A stretch of 64,000 nt of DNA from Clostridiales bacterium. Lineage in GTDB: Bacteria; Bacillota; Clostridia; Christensenellales; CAG-138. The notes under the pieces are model-generated. The model saw nothing but the letters and a program-made list of their open reading frames with translations. It ran no database searches and was not told the origin of the DNA. This document shows positions 1 to 8,897 of the stretch, one piece after another; position 1 is the first letter of the stretch, and each line of letters begins with the position of its first letter. Location of the stretch: assembly GCA_004558525.1 (NCBI GenBank), contig SFCQ01000014.1, positions 1-64,000 on the forward strand, read 5' to 3'. The position numbers and the translations under genes are program-made.

Positions 1-44
1 GATTAAACCTAATATAACTGACTAATTTCGGCCGCTGCTTAAAC

Positions 45-87
45 CGCACAGCGGCCGCTGGACCACCGCACCAACGGCCGCTGTGCG
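45..87. repeat. 13-bp perfect inverted repeat downstream of the FAD dehydrogenase
   Basis: The arms CGCACAGCGGCCG (45-57) and CGGCCGCTGTGCG (75-87) are perfect reverse complements around a 17-nt loop. It lies downstream of the minus-strand gene ending at 212, so it may protect or end that transcript, but no T-run follows on either strand. The segment 1-211 holds no gene that I can support. A CAGNNTGTC-type repeat terminus lies at 102-115 on the minus strand. Confidence 0.6.
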
Positions 88-211
88 CCGCAGAATGCAG
101 TTTATCGACAGGCTGTCATATTATATGTCTATACACTTATTGTTTTGCTGTATGCGTTTTGCTCGGCAGCTCAGCCTTAAGTCATTTTCAGCATTATGTG
201 CCTAATTATGC

Positions 212-1801
212 TTATTGCGCTTTGTATATCTCCATTATTCGCTCGGCAGCCTTCATGCCGTCAACAGCGGCACTAACTATGCCGCCTGCGTAGCCCGCCC
301 CTTCACCAACAGGATAAAGCCCAATCATATTAGTGGCTTCTCCGCTCGCTGTGCGCACTATCCTTACAGGGGAACTTGTACGGCTTTCAACGGCGGTTAT
401 AACAGCGTCTGCCATGTCATATCCTTTAAGCTTCCTGCCGAAATCGGCTATGCCCTGCTTTATGCCGTAAAACATAAAATCAGGCAGTATCTTGGATAGC
501 TCCGCTATCCTTACGCCAGGCATGTACGTTGGCTTTACAGATGCAAACACGGAGCCTTTCCCGTTAAGCCCCGCAACCGTGCATGCAGGGGCCATATAGT
601 CGCCGCCTCCGGCATAGAACGCGGCGCGTTCAAGCTTTTCCCTGAATTCAAGCCCGCCCAAAGGTCCCTTGGGATAATCGCTCTCCCCGACCTGTACTAC
701 AACGGCAGCGTTTGAATTTTCGCCGTCTCTTGCATAATAGCTCATTCCGTTTACTACTACCTGCTCCTTGCCAGATGAAGATGCCACCACTACGCCGCCC
801 GGGCACATGCAGAAGGTGTACACTCCCCTGCCGTTTTGCTGCGATGTAAGCTGGTATTCGGCAGCGCCAAGCCTCGGGTGATCCATGTGTGCGCCGTATT
901 GCGACCTGTCTATAAGCTCGCGTGGGTGCTCTATGCGCACACCGGCCGCAAAAGGCTTCGGCAAAAGCTCAATGCCGCAATCGAGCAAAAGCTCGTATGT
1001 ATCCCTTCCGCCTTGGCCTGCCGCCATTATGAGCGCGCAGCACGGTATTCTTTCTGTTCCGTTTTTGGTTTCAACTATTGCCCCTGATATCCTATCCCCT
1101 TCGCGTTCTATGCCGCAAAGCCTTGTTTCAAAGCGCACCTCCGCGCCGAGCGTTATAGCCGCCTGCCTTATGTTCTTTACAGTTTCAATAAGCTTGTCCG
1201 TGCCTATATGCGGCTTTGCCATAATGCGTATCTCGTCAGGCGCGCCAAACCGGGCAAGCAGATCTATAACAAGCCTTGACCGCGGGTCCTTTATCCTTGT
1301 TGTAAGCTTGCCGTCCGAGAATGTGCCTGCACCCCCTTCGCCGAACATGACGTTGCTGTTTGGATTCAGCCTGGCATTATGCCAGAAATCCTGGACGTCC
1401 TTCCGCCGCTCGTCAACGCATTTACCGCGCTCTATAACTATAGGCTTATAGCCATATTCTGCCAAAGTATACGCTGCAAACAAGCCTGCCGGCCCTAATC
1501 CGACAACTATTATAGGCTTGTCCAGCGGCACAACGCCGAACTTCGGCTCCATGTGGAATGTATCTGCCGCATGGCTGAAGCCTTTTTTAACAAGCCTTGC
1601 TTCGTCCTTATCGCTTAAAGTTACCTCAAGCGTATAGCTGAAGACTATAGCATCCTTTTTTCGCGCGTCAAGCGATATGCGCGTCACCCTTATGGAGCGT
1701 ATCGCCTCCGCAGGAACGGCAAGAGCCCTCGCCGCGTACATCGGCAGCGAGGACTCATTTTCACTTATAGGAAGCTTTATCTGGTTTAATACTATCGCCA
1801 T
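212..1801 (-). CDS. FAD-dependent dehydrogenase (COG2509-like NAD(P)/FAD oxidoreductase)
   Basis: A 529-residue flavoprotein. Residues 1-90 form an N-terminal alpha/beta region. The dinucleotide-binding motif GLGPAG is at 101-106, followed by the family-typical stretch MFGEGGAGTFSDGKL and a distal GxxPxGEGAGYAGGI FAD-contact segment near the C terminus. It has no signal peptide or membrane helix, so it should be cytosolic. Its substrate is not known; the family is annotated only as uncharacterised FAD-dependent dehydrogenase. It lies 21 nt after cdaR on the same strand and is probably the last gene of the cdaA-cdaR operon. From memory, this neighbour recurs in clostridial cda loci. Family assignment is firm and function open. 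Confidence 0.88.
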   Translation of the reverse strand: MAIVLNQIKLPISENESSLPMYAARALAVPAEAIRSIRVTRISLDARKKDAIVFSYTLEVTLSDKDEARLVKKGFSHAADTFHMEPKFGVVPLDKPIIVVGLGPAGLFAAYTLAEYGYKPIVIERGKCVDERRKDVQDFWHNARLNPNSNVMFGEGGAGTFSDGKLTTRIKDPRSRLVIDLLARFGAPDEIRIMAKPHIGTDKLIETVKNIRQAAITLGAEVRFETRLCGIEREGDRISGAIVETKNGTERIPCCALIMAAGQGGRDTYELLLDCGIELLPKPFAAGVRIEHPRELIDRSQYGAHMDHPRLGAAEYQLTSQQNGRGVYTFCMCPGGVVVASSSGKEQVVVNGMSYYARDGENSNAAVVVQVGESDYPKGPLGGLEFREKLERAAFYAGGGDYMAPACTVAGLNGKGSVFASVKPTYMPGVRIAELSKILPDFMFYGIKQGIADFGRKLKGYDMADAVITAVESRTSSPVRIVRTASGEATNMIGLYPVGEGAGYAGGIVSAAVDGMKAAERIMEIYKAQ

Positions 1802-1822
1802 TTTGCTATGCTATTATGTTTC

Positions 1823-3097
1823 TTAATGTATGTTTACTGTAACCGTATCTGCACTGAGTACCCAAATAAGCTCATTCATCATCTCTTCTTTGGGAAGCTT
1901 GATCTCAACAGGTACCTGATACGTGCCGCTCTCAAGCCCGCTAAGGTCAACATACAGCTTAACGTCTCCCCTGTCTATGGCGTTGATAAGGCTTATTCTG
2001 CCGCTTATCCGCATATCAGCAGCTTCAATGCTAAGGCTCGCGTTCAGCTTTTTGCCAAGATTCTCTATGTCTATAGGCACGCTTTCAAACAGCTCTTCAG
2101 CGTTCTTCTCGCGTATGTTAACGTGAAGATTTACAGTATCGTCATCAAGCAGCCTAACGCCGTCAGGTATTATCAAGGCAACATCCTCGGTTATATTCTC
2201 CATGCTTCCGGTGATGTCCACCATCTCCATACCTATGGAATGAATCTGGTCCAGCACATCCTGCTCGCCTATTATGCGTACCTGTCCCGTGCCGTTCACA
2301 CCGTAGCCGACAAGCTCATAATTCTTGGGCAACGAATCTGCGCCTATTATCGCGCCATCAACATCTATTGGCACCGTCTTCATGGGCAATACCTCCATAC
2401 GCACGGTCACAGAAGGCAGCTTGCTATAAAACAGCTCCGGATCCATTTCCCCGCCTTCGTTATCATACAAAGTAAGCAGGAGCGATTTGCTTATCGAATC
2501 CGTAATATTGCTCAGATCAAGTACGCCGACGGCATTGGATATCTTGGCAACGTCCTCAGCAGGCCCTTCTATCGTCACTTCGGTTCGGCTGTATATTATA
2601 TCTCCCGACCAATAGCCTTGAGGTATCTCGCCTTCAAGCCTGACCTCTATCGGAACAGCCCTGCTTACAAGGTCGTCTACCTTAATCGTTATACGGTCAG
2701 GATTAGTTGAAACAGCCGTGCCAGTGGCGCTTTTTGTGTTTATCACAAGCTCATGCTCTCCCTTTTCCGTTATGTTGGAAAGGTTTATGCTTGCCGTTAT
2801 ATCGTCAGCTGAAAGGTCTGAGTACGATGTGAGCTGCGTATTCACCTTTACTGTTACGTTGCCGTGATCCTTGTTACCGCAAAGCACCAGCTTCCTTGCA
2901 ATAAGGTCAGCCTCGCCTTCAACGCTTATAGGTACGTTTGTTATCGTCTTTGTCCTTTGCGGATTCTCCGTCATCAAAACATAGCCCCAAAGCAACATGG
3001 CGAATATAAGCGATACTATCTTCAAAACAATATTCTTTGTAAATGCATTTTTCAGCCAGTTTTTCAGCGCGGGGCCGATATTCTTATTTTTCTTCAT
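1823..3097 (-). CDS. cdaR: CdaR, YbbR-domain regulator of diadenylate cyclase
   Basis: A 424-residue protein with one N-terminal membrane helix (about residues 22-42, after a Lys/Asn-rich cytoplasmic tip) and an extracytoplasmic part made of four YbbR-type repeats of about 80 residues. Repeated strands of the form V.V...V.G.......I......D.SG can be followed. In Bacillus and Listeria CdaR binds CdaA at the membrane and tunes c-di-AMP synthesis. The start overlaps the end of cdaA by 14 nt, indicating translational coupling. The length matches the family. Confidence 0.9.
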   Translation of the reverse strand: MKKNKNIGPALKNWLKNAFTKNIVLKIVSLIFAMLLWGYVLMTENPQRTKTITNVPISVEGEADLIARKLVLCGNKDHGNVTVKVNTQLTSYSDLSADDITASINLSNITEKGEHELVINTKSATGTAVSTNPDRITIKVDDLVSRAVPIEVRLEGEIPQGYWSGDIIYSRTEVTIEGPAEDVAKISNAVGVLDLSNITDSISKSLLLTLYDNEGGEMDPELFYSKLPSVTVRMEVLPMKTVPIDVDGAIIGADSLPKNYELVGYGVNGTGQVRIIGEQDVLDQIHSIGMEMVDITGSMENITEDVALIIPDGVRLLDDDTVNLHVNIREKNAEELFESVPIDIENLGKKLNASLSIEAADMRISGRISLINAIDRGDVKLYVDLSGLESGTYQVPVEIKLPKEEMMNELIWVLSADTVTVNIH

Positions 3098-3950
3098 TTT
3101 TCACCCTCCGCTTAAGCATGGCAAGCGGCGATGTGCCGCCGCGCACAAACATGGTCTCAAGCAGGCCCTTAAGCGCCCTTTGGTCAACATAGCGCACCAG
3201 CTTTCCATCCTGCGCATAGGATATAACTCCCGTTTCCTCGCTAACTATTATCGTTATACTGTCAGACACGGTAGATATTCCAAGCGCCGCGCGATGCCTT
3301 GTGCCAAGCTCCCTTGCAACGCTCATGTTCTCCGCAAGAGGCAGTATGCATGCGGCAGCAACTATCTGCCTGTCTCTGATTATCATGGCGCCATCGTGCA
3401 GAGGCGTGTTAGGCTCAAATATATTCTCAATAAGCGGCGCCGATATTGTACCATCTATTCGCGTGCCGGTAGCTACAATGTCTCCAAGTCCAGTCTTCTG
3501 CTCAAACACAATAAGCGCGCCAACCCTGCGCTTTGCAAGATCAGTTATGGCGAGCTGAAGCTCAGATACTATTGTGGCGTCATCTTGGCTGAAATCATTG
3601 AGCAACGACCTGTCAAACAATTTTCCTCTTCCTATATGCTCAAGCGCGCGCCTTAGCTCCGGTTGGAACAAAACAACGACTACGATTATTCCGCTTGTAA
3701 CAAACGAGCTTAAAAGCCAACTCAGCGTTTGTATCTGGAGCAGATCGCATACGACCGCGCATATAAAAAGGATGCCCATACCTTTCAAAACCTGATAAGC
3801 ACGAGTCTCTTTTGTAAGCACGATAAGCTTATAAATAATCACAGCTATAATCAGTATATCGATCAGATCCATTATACGTATCTGACTTAATCCGCTGGTT
3901 ATGGCCTTTACAAAAACGTCGTAAGACAAGGCGGCCTCGCTCCTTTCCAC
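3084..3950 (-). CDS. cdaA: Diadenylate cyclase CdaA
   Basis: A 288-residue membrane-bound diadenylate cyclase making c-di-AMP from two ATP. Three hydrophobic helices lie at about 28-45, 56-72 and 78-95, followed by the DAC (DisA_N) domain. The catalytic DGA motif is at 186-188 and the RHR motif at 218-220, both intact. It overlaps cdaR by 14 nt. In most Bacillota glmM follows cdaR; here an FAD dehydrogenase does, and glmM is not in the window. A TATAAT-like -10 is visible about 30 nt upstream of the start, but the -35 is weak. Confidence 0.95.
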   Translation of the reverse strand: MERSEAALSYDVFVKAITSGLSQIRIMDLIDILIIAVIIYKLIVLTKETRAYQVLKGMGILFICAVVCDLLQIQTLSWLLSSFVTSGIIVVVVLFQPELRRALEHIGRGKLFDRSLLNDFSQDDATIVSELQLAITDLAKRRVGALIVFEQKTGLGDIVATGTRIDGTISAPLIENIFEPNTPLHDGAMIIRDRQIVAAACILPLAENMSVARELGTRHRAALGISTVSDSITIIVSEETGVISYAQDGKLVRYVDQRALKGLLETMFVRGGTSPLAMLKRRVKNEEK

Positions 3951-4060
3951 CGGAAAACCGGAGATATGATTATTATACAGTATTTACTCTTTTTAATAAA
4001 CAGCGTTGCTTGTGCGTTTACTGTTTGTTAATATATTTATTCTATTACACTTAACGCGCC

Positions 4061-4282
4061 TTATTCGCTGTATTTCTTCATAAGAGCTTCCAGTTTATCT
4101 ATATCAAGGCACAGATTTTCATATTCGGTTCCCATGTCACAAAGCTTTGGATCGCACATCGTTAGCCCTTCCTGGTGCGCTTTTGCCATTTCATCTTCAG
4201 CAAGCATAGCCCTGGCCCTGAGCTTTTCAAGCATTTCCATCAATTCTTCGTTGCCGGTATACTTATCGTTTGCGCTCTTCAT
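4061..4282 (-). CDS. Small helical protein of unknown function (73 aa)
   Basis: I do not recognise a family. It is a charged, largely helical 73-residue protein rich in Glu, Lys, Met and Leu, with the short motif MCDPKLC in the middle and a likely coiled coil in the second half. It has no signal peptide or membrane segment. The start is well supported by AGGAGG 7 nt upstream of ATG. It is a single minus-strand gene between cdaA and a divergent DUF3006 gene. The two Cys could bind metal or form a disulfide; that is inference only. Confidence 0.7.
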   Translation of the reverse strand: MKSANDKYTGNEELMEMLEKLRARAMLAEDEMAKAHQEGLTMCDPKLCDMGTEYENLCLDIDKLEALMKKYSE

Positions 4283-4487
4283 GTACGATCCTCCTTCCCT
4301 GCATCATTTACCTGAAATACATCAGCAGAAGCTTACGGATTCCGTCAAATAGTTTAGTTACATTGTAGCATATTCTTTACCTCAATGGAACAGTTTTAAG
4401 CTAAGCTTGAGCTACTTTTTTAGTCAAACCTATTTTTTTATTATAACATCAAGTATATAATAGAATGTGTTTATGGGAGGATGAAAG

Positions 4488-4742
4488 ATGATAAGCATAG
4501 ACAGGTTTGAAGATAAATATGCCATACTTGATAAGGACGGCGTTATTGTATGCGTTGAAAAATACGCCCTTCCCGATAACGCAAGGGAAGGGGATGTGCT
4601 GCTTATAGATGAACATGGTAATTTTGTTATAGCGGAAGATGAAACAAGCGAATGGCGCGGCTCTTTGATGGACAGGCTGCATACCCTTTGCAGCGAGGGC
4701 GACGATGAAAGCGCTGATAGCGATATAAACGAAGAGAGCTGA
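4488..4742 (+). CDS. DUF3006 domain protein
   Basis: An 84-residue acidic protein. The N-terminal half has the DUF3006 pattern: a conserved DRFE near the start, then A.L.....V..V....LP....EGDVL. DUF3006 is a small beta-barrel-like domain of unknown function common in Bacillota, often next to MBL-fold ComEC-like proteins, which is not the case here. The C-terminal 20 residues are Asp/Glu/Ser-rich. ATG is preceded by GGGAGG at good spacing. It ends convergently, 8 nt from the stop of the small ger-operon protein. Confidence 0.8.
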   Translation: MISIDRFEDKYAILDKDGVIVCVEKYALPDNAREGDVLLIDEHGNFVIAEDETSEWRGSLMDRLHTLCSEGDDESADSDINEES

Positions 4743-4749
4743 GCTTTCA

Positions 4750-4902
4750 TCAGCAAAACGAAGCTATCAAAAGCAAAACAGGCGCTATTGTCATTACTAT
4801 AGCTGTAGCGGCCGCAATAAAAGGACCTTTTTTGATTGAAAACACCGCATAAGCCGCGCAATATACCACAGCCGCAAAAAACAATATCAAGTACGCTGCC
4901 AT
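4750..4902 (-). CDS. 50-aa two-helix membrane protein at the end of the ger operon (candidate D-type germinant receptor subunit)
   Basis: This short gene begins MAAYLILFFAAVVYCAAYAV and ends in Cys, followed by two stops in a row (TGATGA). Two hydrophobic segments, about residues 2-21 and 28-49, are separated by a short FSIKKGP turn, so it should be a helical hairpin in the membrane. It starts 2 nt after the gerC stop codon, and its ribosome binding site GGGAGG lies inside the last codons of gerC, so it should be translated with the receptor. Small two-helix proteins encoded with gerA-type operons (D subunits such as GerKD/GerUD in Bacillus) modulate receptor function. This one is shorter, and the assignment rests on position and topology. 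Confidence 0.65.
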   Translation of the reverse strand: MAAYLILFFAAVVYCAAYAVFSIKKGPFIAAATAIVMTIAPVLLLIASFC

Positions 4903-4903
4903 T

Positions 4904-6112
4904 TTAACCTCCCAATGAGTTTATCTCTTCATTCTCTATATAGAGCGATACGTTGAACTGCATCTCAAGCTCGCTGTATCTTTCCTTCCAGTTATAATTC
5001 TCCCAATCCTCCACACTTGAAAAATGCATTGCAGCGTATTTGCCTATTTCATAAGCATCCGAGTTCATACTGCGGCACAATTCAAACACACGTTTAAGCT
5101 CGTTGCACATATATTCTTCAAGCCTCGGTTTAAGCTCGTCATTCCATTTTTCGTAGCCAACATCAAGCTCCCCAGACTCCACATGGCATTGCAGCACGAG
5201 CGAAAGCTCCCCCTTTGGCGCCGGTTCAAGCGAGATATCCACCTTAGGCATACCTCCGTTTTTTAAAAGCAGCACTATCTGATCCTCTCCTTCGCCATAG
5301 GTGAGCCTTCCGTTATGAAAAAGGCCTTTCGCCATAAGTATGGTCTCCGTGTCGCCGCCATTAAGCACACCCTTCATTATACCGCCGTCGAACACGGCGC
5401 ACCCCATATAATATGAACGCAGCCCTCCCGTGCGTTTTATTCCCGCCGTTGTGCTGTTTGGGTCTATGCTTTTGTCAGATGTGCTTCCTGGTATTTCTTC
5501 GCTTGGTATAGAGTAGTCTATGGCGCCGAGCGTAACTATGTTATCTCCTCTTTTGGCGTTTACATTCTGTGTAAAAAGGGCAATGTTCGTCATGGGCGTC
5601 AGCCCTTCTGATGAATACTCTCGCAGTATCGAGTATTGCCGTTTTGACGTATTTGGATTGTTTTTGCTTACTATGCCGCTGCAGTATTCAAGGCAGTTAT
5701 CAAGTATTACCATAAGCTTTGTAGAGCGCCTTACGCCAAGATTCTTAAATGATTCGCCTATAAAGCGCGTTATGTAGCCCGTTTGTGCAACATCTTTTGA
5801 AAACAGCAGGTAGTTGGTCCTGCCAAAGTGCAGTTGGAACGGCACGCTTACCTCCACTATATTTATGGCCTCATGTATCGTGTTTCCCTCTGCGCTTACA
5901 ACGATGTTCTTGGCGTCGCTTGCTTCCTGCGTATCGCCCTCCACCTGAATTATAAAGCAATACCTGTATGCAAGCGTTTCCCCCTTATCTATGCCTATAG
6001 TCATTACATAGCCGTATTCATCTATCGCCACGTATTTTATACAGCCTGAAAATGCCGCCAGAGCAAGAAGCAGCGAAATAGCGGCTGATATCGGCTTAAG
6101 CACGCGTTTCAT
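4904..6112 (-). CDS. gerC: Germinant receptor C subunit, Ger(x)C family lipoprotein
   Basis: A 402-residue lipoprotein with a signal peptide ending in the lipobox FSGC (Cys near residue 24), typical of GerAC proteins anchored on the outer face of the spore inner membrane. The early D.YG......GID.G segment and the C-terminal domain with WN and YSEL.....SL.IENEE are family features. The start, with AGGAGG 7 nt upstream, overlaps the end of the B-subunit gene by 17 nt. With the A and B subunits it forms the nutrient-sensing receptor that triggers germination. Ligand unknown. Confidence 0.9.
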   Translation of the reverse strand: MKRVLKPISAAISLLLALAAFSGCIKYVAIDEYGYVMTIGIDKGETLAYRYCFIIQVEGDTQEASDAKNIVVSAEGNTIHEAINIVEVSVPFQLHFGRTNYLLFSKDVAQTGYITRFIGESFKNLGVRRSTKLMVILDNCLEYCSGIVSKNNPNTSKRQYSILREYSSEGLTPMTNIALFTQNVNAKRGDNIVTLGAIDYSIPSEEIPGSTSDKSIDPNSTTAGIKRTGGLRSYYMGCAVFDGGIMKGVLNGGDTETILMAKGLFHNGRLTYGEGEDQIVLLLKNGGMPKVDISLEPAPKGELSLVLQCHVESGELDVGYEKWNDELKPRLEEYMCNELKRVFELCRSMNSDAYEIGKYAAMHFSSVEDWENYNWKERYSELEMQFNVSLYIENEEINSLGG

Positions 6113-7217
6113 CAGCTTTCCTCCTTTTCTGCTTCGCCATAGTGCGTATTATGCCTATTACGGCCGCGATTATAAACGGGGCCCATATCACATAGGCGTA
6201 ATCATATGAAAAATCCACTATGCGCTGTATTATGCCCGAAACGAACCTGTGATCCACCCTTAGCGCAGCCAATATCAGCGCGGATATGGACACGACTGCC
6301 GGCCGCACGTCCTCGCCCTCTGTGCGCCTTGTCAGCATAAGCGCCGTTGCATAAAGGAAAAAAGCGGCGCTTATTACTGCCGTTATCATATAAAAAAACA
6401 GATTCATCTGATCAAGCCTGAAAAGATAGCTTTCGCGCATCACCACCATCTTTAGCATATACAGCGGCATGGTCATATCCGCAAGATCCGTATATGTAAA
6501 CGTTATCCCAAGCGCAAACTGTATTATAAACACGAACACGGCCGCTATGGCGGCGCCGAGCAGGCCGTTTTTTCTAACGTTTTCAATGCCCTGCATTGCA
6601 GGAGCTACGCACAAAATCCCCAAAAACGCCGCTATGCTGTCAGCCGAACGCGCAACGGTATCCGTAGCCGTTTTTTCGATGCTGCCGGGGAACGGCGCGA
6701 GCCTTGTAAGATCAAATGACGAAATCATGGTAGCAAAGCCGAAAAGCATAAGCACCCCGAGCAGCACGCCTAATATTTTTGCAAGCCTGCCTATGCACTC
6801 AAAGCCACTTATCGCGGCAAAGGCTATAGGTACTATTATCCACATTGCAACGCTTTCATACTGTGCAAAGCTGAACACGCTGCTATGGATCACAACGCAG
6901 AATTTTGCCGTGAGCCTATACGCGTAAAGCAAAAACACCATGCATGCCATAGCGCTAAGCACGCTGCCCGCCGCCTTTCCTGCGCATCTGTCAAACAGGT
7001 CGTTCAGGTCCCTCGCTCCCGTGCGCTTCATTGCATACCAAACAAGCATAAACGCCGCCGCGCTTATCACTATGCTAAGCACCAGGCTGATAAATGTTGA
7101 ATTGCCCTTTGAATATGCCTTTTCAGAATCGAGCAGGTATGTCGTTGCGGCAACCATAGCTATCGCGATAAGGCTCACGCTTTCCTGCTTGCCTATCTTG
7201 CCTTCATTAAGCCTCAT
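6096..7217 (-). CDS. gerB: Germinant receptor B subunit, GerAB/APC-type spore germination permease
   Basis: A 373-residue polytopic membrane protein of the spore-germination permease branch of the amino acid/polyamine transporter superfamily. About ten helices are visible; the N-terminal segment EGKIGKQESVSLIAIAM is family-like. I place the start at the ATG that overlaps the gerA stop as ATGA; a longer frame running upstream to 7481 only shadows gerA. In this family the B subunit is the likely germinant-binding channel component. No truncation seen. Expression is expected in the forespore from a sigma-G promoter before gerA, which I could not pin down. Confidence 0.9.
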   Translation of the reverse strand: MRLNEGKIGKQESVSLIAIAMVAATTYLLDSEKAYSKGNSTFISLVLSIVISAAAFMLVWYAMKRTGARDLNDLFDRCAGKAAGSVLSAMACMVFLLYAYRLTAKFCVVIHSSVFSFAQYESVAMWIIVPIAFAAISGFECIGRLAKILGVLLGVLMLFGFATMISSFDLTRLAPFPGSIEKTATDTVARSADSIAAFLGILCVAPAMQGIENVRKNGLLGAAIAAVFVFIIQFALGITFTYTDLADMTMPLYMLKMVVMRESYLFRLDQMNLFFYMITAVISAAFFLYATALMLTRRTEGEDVRPAVVSISALILAALRVDHRFVSGIIQRIVDFSYDYAYVIWAPFIIAAVIGIIRTMAKQKRRKADETRA

Positions 7218-8809
7218 ATCCCATCCTCCTCGGTATTCATCACATCCTTTGGCCTTGGCGTGTTGTTCAGAGGCCCACGCAGCACCATTGGCCGCTTTGA
7301 CTTTGTTTTTGGCGAATGTGGCGATAAAAACGGTACGCCGTATGATTTGAGCGATGCTAACCATGCAAGTATCATAAAGGTGCAGCTGAATAGCCCCAGC
7401 AAGCCCGCAAGCCAGCCGGAAAGCACAAGCATTACCCTTATTATAGATGCTGAAAGCTGAGTTGAATAATCCGGAATACAAAAGTTACCAAGGCCTGTAA
7501 GCGCAACTACTATAAGCATCACGGAGCTTGCAAGGTTGGCCGTTACAGCAGCCTGTCCCAATATTAGGCCGCCTATTATACCTATAGCCTGCCCTATGCT
7601 GCCTGGTACGCGCATGCCTGCCTCCCTAACGAGCTGAAATACCAGAAGAAGGAAAAGCATCTCCATACCGATGGATGCAAACACCATCTTTCTTGAAGCC
7701 ACAACCGTCGTAAGCACCTCCGTTGAAAGCAGGGCCTGATGATGCAGCGCAAGCGCAAGGAAGTATCCTGGCAGCAATATCGATATGCACGCCCCTATGA
7801 ATCTGACTATCCTTATAACACTACCCTGCGGAACGCGCATTGCGCTATCCTCGCTGGTGGACATCAGTGTAAACAGCGTAGCCGGCATGACATTGGCAGC
7901 CGGACTGCCTTCGACTATTACGGCAACGTGGCCCTCCATAAGCATGGCGGCTGTCCTATCCGGTCTTTCAGTTGAAAGCACCTGAGGGAACAGCGAATAT
8001 GTGTGCCTTTCCGTAAGCTGTTCAAGCATACCGGCATTAAGCACAAGCATGGTGTCAACCGCAGCCAGTCTGCGCTTTACCTCACATATCAGTGTTTCGT
8101 TAGCTACGCCCTCCCTGTATATAATGGCAGCGCGCACATTATTGTCGCCGCCGCAGGGTCTAAGCTCGACCACAAGATCATCCGTTCTGACTCTTCTTCT
8201 TATAAGGGTTATGTTTGTCCTCAGGTTTTCAACAAATCCCTCCTGAGAGCCCTTTACCACTTTTTCGTTTTGTGGCTCCTGTATGTTCCTGTGTTCATAT
8301 TTTCGTGTGTCCATGTTGAGCGCGGCTGCCGCTCCGTCTATAAACACAGCCGTACAGCCGTCCATTATAGCGCTTTTTATAGTTTTCCAGCTTGTTTCTT
8401 TCTTTACCTCGCTCATGGCGAATATGTTGTCCGCCGCATAATCTATAAGCTCGCTGTCTCCGTTATCTATATCTCTTACCATCATACCCTGGCGCAGTAT
8501 GAAGTCGCTTACAAAGCCCTGGTCGGACATTCCGTTTACGAATACCGCAAGCGCAGGCACCTTCCCGCAGAGCAGGAAGCGCCTGAGCACCATATCCGGA
8601 TTTATTTCGGTATGCAGCTCCGTTTTTAACCGGCGCTCGTTTTCATCTACGCTTGCGGATATGGAGTCGTTCTCCTTCTTCTGCTGCTCGTGCGGAGCAG
8701 GCCCGCCTGTATCAAAAAAGCCCGGCTGCCCGGATTCCGTTTCAACCAGCTCAAATTCATCATAGCAGCGCCCAAAGGCAAAAATATGTTTTAACAAGCT
8801 TTTGCTCAT
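7214..8809 (-). CDS. gerA: Germinant receptor A subunit, GerA family spore germination protein
   Basis: A 531-residue protein with a long hydrophilic N-terminal region and a C-terminal membrane domain of about five helices. The motifs VIVEGSP and PDYSTQLSASIIR mark the GerAA/SpoVAF family. I choose the ATG at 8809, 18 codons inside the longest frame, because AGGAGG lies 8 nt upstream. It is first in a four-gene operon (A, B, C, small membrane protein). A 7-bp stem-loop (CCAATAC/GTATTGG, 8826-8845) sits just before the ribosome binding site and might affect translation. Confidence 0.92.
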   Translation of the reverse strand: MSKSLLKHIFAFGRCYDEFELVETESGQPGFFDTGGPAPHEQQKKENDSISASVDENERRLKTELHTEINPDMVLRRFLLCGKVPALAVFVNGMSDQGFVSDFILRQGMMVRDIDNGDSELIDYAADNIFAMSEVKKETSWKTIKSAIMDGCTAVFIDGAAAALNMDTRKYEHRNIQEPQNEKVVKGSQEGFVENLRTNITLIRRRVRTDDLVVELRPCGGDNNVRAAIIYREGVANETLICEVKRRLAAVDTMLVLNAGMLEQLTERHTYSLFPQVLSTERPDRTAAMLMEGHVAVIVEGSPAANVMPATLFTLMSTSEDSAMRVPQGSVIRIVRFIGACISILLPGYFLALALHHQALLSTEVLTTVVASRKMVFASIGMEMLFLLLVFQLVREAGMRVPGSIGQAIGIIGGLILGQAAVTANLASSVMLIVVALTGLGNFCIPDYSTQLSASIIRVMLVLSGWLAGLLGLFSCTFMILAWLASLKSYGVPFLSPHSPKTKSKRPMVLRGPLNNTPRPKDVMNTEEDGI

Positions 8810-8897
8810 AAAAAAGCCTCCTCTTCCAATACTGTTTAGTATTGGCAAAAGGAGACCCGACAATACTTCGTAATGCTGATAATCAAATCAGTTTATA

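Noticed and set aside
1808..2710. 300-codon open frame antisense to cdaR
   Set aside because: A shadow of cdaR with Tyr/His-rich composition and no start signal.
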